DNA of 10,317 nt from Discostella pseudostelligera (lineage: Eukaryota > Bacillariophyta > Thalassiosirophyceae > Thalassiosirales > Thalassiosiraceae): NCBI GenBank assembly GCA_036940085.1, contig JALLBK010000592.1:1-10317 (forward strand), given 5' to 3'. Shown piece after piece: positions 1-5,203 of the stretch (positions within the stretch are counted from its first letter, which is position 1; every line of letters starts with the position of its first letter). The notes under the pieces were generated by a model. The model worked only from the letters and a program-made list of their open reading frames with translations, did no database searches and was not told the DNA's origin. Position numbers and translations under genes: made by a program.

Positions 1-256
1 GAAGTGGGGAGGATGTGGTGATGGGCTTCAAGTAGTAGGAATAATGATATCTACCGTGATGGAAACCATGGGGAAGCCACATGTGACAATCGTATAAGTG
101 CCGAAGATGGGGGACGTTCGCACTATTGCTGGTGGACCTGTTATTTTGGGTGATGGGGGGAGGGGTGACGACAGCGGCTCCATCCATGGCCGTGGCGGCC
201 GCGGCGAGGCATGATATCTCAATAATGAAGTGTTGGGAAGTTGACACACATGTCAT
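1..256 (-). CDS. possible 5' part of a gene leaving the window, unknown function
   Basis: A minus-strand frame starts with ATG at 256-254 and runs 85 codons to the window edge without a stop. The N-terminus reads MTCVSTSQHF and is followed by an Ala-rich stretch, a Pro/Thr/Asn/Ser-rich stretch and a His/Tyr-rich part. I recognise no domain. The local GC content (60-250) is higher than in the AT-rich block just above 310, which would fit a gene 5' end beside an intergenic region. The length is short enough to arise by chance, and a second minus-strand frame (249-28) is also open, so the call is weak. It could equally be noncoding sequence. Confidence 0.2.
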   Translation of the reverse strand, partial: MTCVSTSQHFIIEISCLAAAATAMDGAAVVTPPPITQNNRSTSNSANVPHLRHLYDCHMWLPHGFHHGRYHYSYYLKPITTSSPL

Positions 257-941
257 GAAAGGTTGTTGGAGGATGCTACTTAGATGCATGCATGTGCATG
301 TGAATGTAGTGTAGTTGTACTGCAAAATTACCTATTGGTTCAAGTACAATGAAATTGGATGTAAAATAATAATAGATTGTGTCATAAACAAAATAAACTA
401 TATTTCATGATGTATCAATTTCAGTTACATAATGTCAACGAATTCTACTATATAGTTCGAAATCATTAGAAGGGTTGTCAATTCAAATATATTGCTGTTC
501 AGAAAGTGTGTAATCTATATTTGATTTTTGCATTGCTATACCGCTGTTAGCAAATTGTTTTTCAGAATCAAGAAACACGTTCACTGCGACCATAAGTTTA
601 TACTGAGTTCCTATGTGTACAATCTGTAGAAAAAGTAAACTGTTGCTAGATAGCGGCTCAGCTTGTGTGAGGTTGGTAGATACTCTAGGTAGATATAGGA
701 CCCTGAACATGGCCACCCTGGTACACTTTTTGGACCGACTTCGTCTCTCCAAGCCATACCCTAGTATGCAACCGGTAGACCGATTTGGGTATTTTCCTGC
801 CTGTACCAAGGTACAGCATGTCCCGGTCAATGGCTGAGTGAAGGCCAGACCATGCTACTAACTCCTACCAGCTCCTATGTCAGTGAGCTACTATGGTACC
901 TATGGCATCATATGATAGAGATAGAGTGCCAATGATGATAA
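257..941. other. intergenic stretch without a supported gene
   Basis: Bases 310-620 are AT-rich with many short A/T runs and stops in all frames. Bases 613-837 are more balanced and hold a 74-codon plus-strand frame and an antisense frame (830-483), neither with recognisable protein character. A short perfect dyad lies at 934-948 (GATGATA, A, TATCATC). I see no RNA gene or mobile element end here. Confidence 0.5.
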
Positions 942-1049
942 TATCATCTTCCTCCATTACCATTAATTGGTGATGATTATGCAGTAGAAGAAGTGTCAGC
1001 TGGAGGTGGAGGTCGTCGGAACAATGAGGAAAGCATAAGTGAAGATGAA

Positions 1050-1542
1050 ATGACATTTGACCCCCCATTCTTCAAGGGAGCAAAAACTTATGATTATTTG
1101 ATGAATTTGGTTAATGCTCAACAGGTAGGGGAAGTTGGTTGCTTGGCTTTGAATCTCATTGAAGTTTTGCAGCTTGGAAGATTGGACAAAGGGTCACTGT
1201 CTACTTCCGGCGGTGGTCGTTGGCTTTCTTCAGCAAAGAAGACAACAAAAACTGACAAGGAAAGTATTTCGTCGAGATAGTATTGTAACTTTGGGGGCAC
1301 AAAATAGGGATAAGGTGAAGTCTATTCAGAAATACCGAGTGCTTGGGATCTACAACAAACACCAGAACAAGTGGTACATGGACAAAGTTGCCGATGAGGT
1401 TCTTTGGGATAGCAGTACACTCAAGGCAAAGAAGACATGGTGTATTATGGCATCTATGGTTCGGCAAGTTGGTACGGAAAATTTTGAGGATATACGAGCA
1501 GATGCAATTGGAGAATGGATGCATTCTTGGTGTACTGTATGA
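1050..1542 (+). CDS. small spliced (or broken) gene, hypothetical protein
   Basis: Two plus-strand frames join cleanly if a 109-bp GT-AG intron (1125-1233) is removed. Exon 1 is open from 942, with its first ATG at 1050, and ends ...NLVNAQQ. Exon 2 (1234-1542) reads QRRQQKLTRKVFRRDSIV and then a hydrophobic/aromatic segment containing KYRVLGIYNKHQNKWYMDK, and stops at 1540-1542. From 1050 the product is about 127 aa. The intron is phase 0, and the first half would stop at 1280 if unspliced. The KYRVLGIY..H.NKWYM segment looks like a real beta-rich domain, but I cannot name it. The start is uncertain: codons upstream of 1050 are also open (including an acidic stretch before 1050), so an earlier exon may be missing. 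The gene abuts a repeat cluster, so it may be the surviving 3' end of a larger, perhaps transposon-borne, gene. Confidence 0.45.
1125..1233 (+). other. predicted intron, 109 bp, phase 0
   Basis: The donor reads CAACAG|GTAGGG and the acceptor is a pyrimidine-rich TTTCTTCAG|CAAAG. Both flanking codons are intact (phase 0). Removing it avoids the stop at 1278-1280 and joins two frames that share Lys/Gln/Arg-rich coding character. An alternative acceptor (TTTTGCAG ending at 1172) would keep the first frame and hit that stop. Confidence 0.5.
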
Positions 1543-1729
1543 AAGATTTGAGTGAAGTCAAATCGGTGATTGGTAGTGTTGTCCAGATGTTATTGGAGAA
1601 TGGATGGTGGCATTCATCTGCATTGTGTTGAGTGGCAGTATTGGGTTTGGTTAAGTTGGTGATTGGTAGTATTGTTGCAATCGGAGATTGGTTCTGACCA
1701 GTCTGTCATGCTCTATCTTGCTTACGCGT
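1543..1729. repeat. decayed local repeat after the small gene
   Basis: A motif like ATTGGAGAATGGAT occurs at about 1507-1520 (inside the small gene), 1592-1605 and, degraded, 1679-1692, with a spacing of about 86 bp. A second motif, GGTGATTGGTAGT.TTGT, occurs at 1565-1582 and 1658-1675. The pattern suggests an old tandem duplication of the gene's 3' end. No open frame continues through it. Confidence 0.4.
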
Positions 1730-1972
1730 GGAATTAATTCGAGGCAACAGCCAGACATTTGAGGTGACAGCCAGACACATGCCTAGAGAATTGGCTTGGT
1801 CTCGCGAATGGTCAAACTGGTCTTGCGAGAGTCCGAGACCAGACCAGCATCAAGAGCATGGTTGAGAGTTCGAGACCATTCGAGAGTCCTTTATCTTCAT
1901 ATCTCATGCCTCCTCGCACAATGAAGAACCAATTAGCTTCACGCCTCGGTTCTCCAACGAGGCGGCCCACAG
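1730..1972 (+). repeat. direct repeat copy 1 (243 bp), unknown dispersed repeat
   Basis: This copy begins GGAATTAATTCGAGGC and ends CGGCCCACAG. It is repeated in the same orientation at 2309-2553. By eye the two copies differ at about 15 positions plus one 2-bp indel. It holds no convincing ORF. Internal structure includes a 15-bp subrepeat (GAGGYRACAGCCAGA, period 20) near the left end and a 7-bp stem (CGCCTCG/CGAGGCG, 1942-1964) near the right end. The left boundary lacks the TG and the right boundary the CA expected of a typical LTR pair, so I call it only a repeat. Confidence 0.85.
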
Positions 1973-1974
1973 AT

Positions 1975-1999
1975 GTTGAGAGTTTGAGACCATTCAAGA
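1975..1999 (+). repeat. 25-bp partial copy of an internal repeat segment
   Basis: These 25 bases match 1861-1885 inside repeat copy 1 with two mismatches, both of the CpG to TpG or CpA type. Together with copies 1 and 2 it implies that the pre-insertion locus was a tandem array with a period of about 270 bp. Confidence 0.7.
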
Positions 2000-2300
2000 T
2001 AGGGATTGGGCCCGGCACAAAAATCCGGGATGGATCCGTGATGGATCCGTGACGGGTACCAGGATCCGGTTCCGGCTGACCCCACAGGGCCGTGTTCCCG
2101 GCATGCCGGGAATTGACCCCGAGGGCTTCTATGAGGAAAAAGGGGGCCTTTTACGTGTGCATAGGGGGCAATCATACGTCATTGTACATGGAAGTATGTG
2201 GAAGTAGTGCCCGGGTGTAGTACCCGGATCCATCACGGCCGGGCCCAACTTTCCCCACTATCCGGTTCCGAGTGGAGGTTCGACCCGGACCCAATCCCTA
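2000..2300. mobile_element. hAT-like MITE, 301 bp, nonautonomous
   Basis: The ends are inverted repeats: TAGGGATTGGGCCCGG at 2000-2015 and its complement at 2285-2300, with one mismatch. The element is flanked by an 8-bp direct repeat, ATTCAAGA (1992-1999) and ATTCGAGA (2301-2308), which differ by one CpG-type transition. An 8-bp duplication and a TAGGG-type end are characteristic of the hAT superfamily. Subterminal repeats are present: an 11-bp unit ATGGATCCGTG twice at 2030-2051, and an inverted copy of the CGTGATGGATCCG core with adjoining GGGTAC near 2218-2240. No transposase frame is present, so movement would need a transposase supplied in trans. It sits exactly at the junction between the two direct repeats. 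Confidence 0.75.
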
Positions 2301-2308
2301 ATTCGAGA

Positions 2309-2553
2309 GGAATTAATTCGAGGCAACAGCCAGACATTTGAGGCGACAGCCAGATGCATGCCTCTAGAGAATTGGCTTGGTCTCGCGAACAGTCAAACTG
2401 GTCTCGCGAGAGTCCGAGACCAGACCAGCATCAAGAGTATGGTCAAGAGTTCGAGACCATTCGAGAGTCCTTTATCTTCATATATCGTGCCTCCTCGCAC
2501 AATGGAGAACCAATTAGCTTCACGCCTCAGTTCTCCGACGATGCGGCCCACAG
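2309..2553 (+). repeat. direct repeat copy 2 (245 bp)
   Basis: This is the second copy of the repeat at 1730-1972, in the same orientation, with the same start (GGAATTAATTCG) and end (CGGCCCACAG) and a 2-bp insertion (CTCT versus CT) near 2374. Differences from copy 1 are nearly all transitions. It contains the palindrome TCTCGCGAGA at 2402-2411. The two short plus-strand frames here are not convincing as genes. Confidence 0.85.
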
Positions 2554-2573
2554 CTAGTCTCCCTGATTTCCGC

Positions 2574-3006
2574 ACGAGTTTGCGCCCTAATTTGGCGGTA
2601 AGAATGAAAAAAGTCATTTAGCGATATTTTTGCCCCCGGCAGCCCCGACGGTGGCTGAAAAGGTGGACCCTGGATCACCAAAACAGCTTTTCCTCCGGCT
2701 TTTCACTATCATTATCACTCATGGACAGTATGTGGATTGATAATATTCGAAGTGCCGATGATTTGGATGGGTAAATTGCAATGGTATTGCACTTCTAACG
2801 CAGCGTAACGAGATTTCATGGCGAGGTACTGCTCGTCCCTTGCAACATCAAAATGAGCGCAAGAAGTTAAGCTAAATGAAAATGATATTAGATTTGGGTT
2901 ACTATGTATCGTTAAGCATTTAGCGCTATCTCAACCAATTTCACGTTTTTTAGTTGTGAGATGTGTAAGAAAATGGCTCCGCCAAAAAATTAGGGCGCAA
3001 ACTCGT
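2574..3006. mobile_element. second TIR-flanked element, 433 bp, nonautonomous, unclassified
   Basis: Inverted repeats bound this stretch: 2574-2598 (starts ACGAGTTTGCGCCC, ends GGCGG) and 2979-3006 (starts CCGCC, ends GGGCGCAAACTCGT). Arms of 25 and 28 bp match perfectly apart from a 3-base length difference in an A/T run. The interior has no open frame of note and is AT-leaning, as in MITE-like elements. I find no target site duplication in the immediate flanks, so the superfamily and the exact ends are open. It starts only 20 bp after repeat copy 2. Confidence 0.6.
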
Positions 3007-3391
3007 ACTTGGATATGGCCTTCTGGTCAGGGTATATCAGGGGTCCTGTAGATATCTGCCGTAAGACTTTCCAGAGCTTTCCAGTGTCTTAGACGACAAC
3101 TCATTCTCTCACATAGTAAAATACTTAACTAAAGTTACAACCCGAGCTGCGTCAATGACTCTTTCGTTAAGTACCTCAAACTCATCATAACTTCAACCAA
3201 AATCACAACAGCCCGAACCTTATACCACACCATGTTTTGCCATTGCATATTGCATTACTGAAAGGAAAAGCTTCGAACATCAGCATCATCATCATCTACC
3301 ATCTCTTCCGTCCTACTCTCTAGACCATCTACCGAGAAGTAACGGGCGGCTTGGCACCTCATTCATCATAAGAAGATAGAGTAGAATTGAA
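3007..3391 (+). promoter_or_regulatory. upstream region of the 3392 gene
   Basis: There is no gene in these 385 bases. They hold an imperfect dyad with 13-bp arms, TACTTAACTAAAG (3122-3134) and CTTTCGTTAAGTA (3161-3173), with one mismatch and 26 bases between. There is also a direct pair of CTTTCCAG (near 3067 and 3077). From about 3280 the sequence is CAT/TC-rich, as in a 5' UTR. No clear TATA box is visible. Confidence 0.4.
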
Positions 3392-4870
3392 ATGTCACCG
3401 TCCAGTGCTGCCGCTGCCGTCGTCACCGCTCCCTCCGATACTAATACTAATACCGCCTCCTCGGCGCCGACGCCGCCGTCGTCATCATCATCATCAACCT
3501 CCCGCCCAGCCGCCCCTCCCAAGAAAGGCGGCATAGGATTGTTGTTCCGTATGGGTTCCAAGTCCTCTGCTCCCGCTCCGCTGCCGCTAACATCTACCGC
3601 CACCGCCATGAACCGTCCATCGCTGGATGCTATGGGCACCAATCTGACCACTTCTGCCCCCACCATACTCATTCGCACCCCCTCCGATTCATCACTCCCC
3701 TTTGTTCCCACCGATCCACCCCGTGGCATCATGACCTCACGGACCTTGCATGAATCGCTGCACAATCGACGCTATTCTACCGAATCTCCCTCTAACTCCA
3801 ACAGCAGCAACAATTCCACCTCTAAATTGGGATTACAGCGCACTGTCTCCTTCACCAATGTGAACATTCGCGAATACGAACGCATTCTCGGGGACAACCC
3901 CTCGGTAACCGGCGGACCACCCCTCAGCATCGGGTGGCGACACACTCTCGAACCCATTACTATGAAACTAGACGATTATGAAGGCGGAAAAGGTCCACCA
4001 CGGAGTAGTTCCGAATACTTGGTGCCGAAAGCAGTACGTGAAAAGTTATTAAAAGAACATGCCTGTGTCTCCCGTCGTGATATGGCCATTACTGTCCGCT
4101 CCATCCAAAAAGAAAAAGCCAAACGCCGTAAAACAGTAACGAATCTGAATTTAGCTGGAGCGGAAGAATTATTGGAAAATGTGACGAGGAATATCAAGAC
4201 TATATTAAAACCATCATCGACCTATTCGAATAAGGAGGCCAAGTTATGGGATGAAGCACATGTCGTGGCAATGGAAAAAGCCAAGAGGTTAGAAGAGAGT
4301 ATACATCGTGGTGAGAGTGTAAGGGCAAGTGATTTTTACAAGGTGGGTACGATTTGTAATAGTGGTCACGGTGGTAGTAGTAATGGTGGTGATGGTGCTA
4401 GCGGTAGTAGAAGACATACCGCACCGGTGGGTGGATCATCCTCATTGGCAGAAGAATTGAATATGGATGGAGGAGCAAGGAGGAATACGGCACCTAATCT
4501 TGGAACGTCGACTTTAAGTGATGTGTCTGAGTGTGGGGGGGATAGGAGTGAGGATGGTGATAGTGTTGTCGAGGTTGTTGGAGAGGATGGAGACGGGGGC
4601 TCGACATTATCATCGCCATCGAAAGCAAAACCGCCAATATCTAGTGGTACTATTGAGCAACCACAATCACAGCAGCAGCCACAGGAAACTAGCACTACTT
4701 GTAGCACTCCACAGCGTGGTGCTACTGCCGAGGGGTTGGGGGGGAATGGATTCTCTCCCGCTTCCCGACGGGGAAGTCATACCGGGAGTATTATTGTTGC
4801 TACAGAATGTGATGAGGCGGATGATGTATTGGCTTCGTTAAATTTGGATGAAATGAATATAAGCAGCTGA
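3392..4870 (+). CDS. uncharacterised diatom-type protein with 'IREYERI.GDNP' motif, 492 aa
   Basis: This is a single-exon gene. An in-frame stop (TAG) lies five codons before the ATG, which fixes the start. Residues 1-145 are Ser/Pro/Thr/Ala-rich and probably disordered. Residues 151-182 form the only strongly ordered-looking block, VSFTNVNIREYERILGDNP followed by GGPPLSIGW. I associate this block with an expanded family of uncharacterised diatom/stramenopile proteins; that is from memory and was not checked by search. Residues 208-310 are charged and helical (VREKLLKEH, EKAKRRKTVTNL, EAKLWDEAHVVAMEKAKRLEE) and include a possible nuclear signal (KAKRRK). The rest is low complexity. Five RRx[S/T] sites occur at residues 126, 245, 340, 363 and 459. 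There is no signal peptide or membrane segment. Function is unknown; a cytosolic or nuclear phosphoprotein is my inference. Third-position usage shifts from C-rich to G/T-rich about halfway along. Confidence 0.8.
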   Translation: MSPSSAAAAVVTAPSDTNTNTASSAPTPPSSSSSSTSRPAAPPKKGGIGLLFRMGSKSSAPAPLPLTSTATAMNRPSLDAMGTNLTTSAPTILIRTPSDSSLPFVPTDPPRGIMTSRTLHESLHNRRYSTESPSNSNSSNNSTSKLGLQRTVSFTNVNIREYERILGDNPSVTGGPPLSIGWRHTLEPITMKLDDYEGGKGPPRSSSEYLVPKAVREKLLKEHACVSRRDMAITVRSIQKEKAKRRKTVTNLNLAGAEELLENVTRNIKTILKPSSTYSNKEAKLWDEAHVVAMEKAKRLEESIHRGESVRASDFYKVGTICNSGHGGSSNGGDGASGSRRHTAPVGGSSSLAEELNMDGGARRNTAPNLGTSTLSDVSECGGDRSEDGDSVVEVVGEDGDGGSTLSSPSKAKPPISSGTIEQPQSQQQPQETSTTCSTPQRGATAEGLGGNGFSPASRRGSHTGSIIVATECDEADDVLASLNLDEMNISS

Positions 4871-5203
4871 ATGCGGTGAGGCGATACTGTGTAGTGTGAA
4901 GGAAGAGAGGGGCTGGAAACCTTCTTTATGGCGATTGGATGATGCTGGCGGTGGTGTGTTTACAGCCTTGACGATGGCGAATGTGTACAGGGCCTAATGA
5001 GAGATCAACATTCGTTTTCCGTGGGGGGAGGGGAGTCGAGGGACGATGGAATGGTGATTCAAGACGTGCTATAAAGTTTGTAACAATATTAACTTTAACC
5101 GGTGTGGGGTTAACATGAATTCGACGACCTTTATCTGGCCTATGGGGCGAATAATTCTTCTAAGTGATGCATGCATACTCTCAACCAAAGGAATCATATT
5201 GTT
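4871..5203. other. tail-to-tail intergenic region (3' UTRs)
   Basis: The plus-strand gene ends at 4870 and the minus-strand RMI1 gene ends at 5204, so this stretch should carry both 3' UTRs. An ATAAAG at 5071-5076 could serve the plus-strand gene. No canonical AATAAA is seen in either orientation. A G-rich run lies at 5021-5035. Confidence 0.5.

Noticed and set aside
483..830. 115-codon minus-strand frame
   Set aside because: It covers AT-rich sequence, overlaps a plus-strand frame, and has no recognisable composition or motif.
613..837. Plus-strand frame containing LLLDSGSACVRLV, resembling a retroviral-type aspartic protease motif
   Set aside because: Only the DSG core fits. No other protease, integrase or reverse transcriptase motif is nearby, and the rest of the frame has no domain character.
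1866..1876. GTTCGAGACC as a pol III B box, making the repeat a SINE
   Set aside because: It nearly matches the B box, but there is no convincing A box at the right distance and no tail typical of SINEs.
1730..2553. The two direct repeats as LTRs of a miniature LTR retrotransposon
   Set aside because: There is no TG...CA ending shared by both copies, no primer binding site or polypurine tract, and the interval between them is fully explained by a TIR element.
3313..3765. 150-codon minus-strand frame opposite the 3392 gene
   Set aside because: It is a shadow of the low-complexity Ser/Pro/Ala-rich 5' part of the plus-strand gene.
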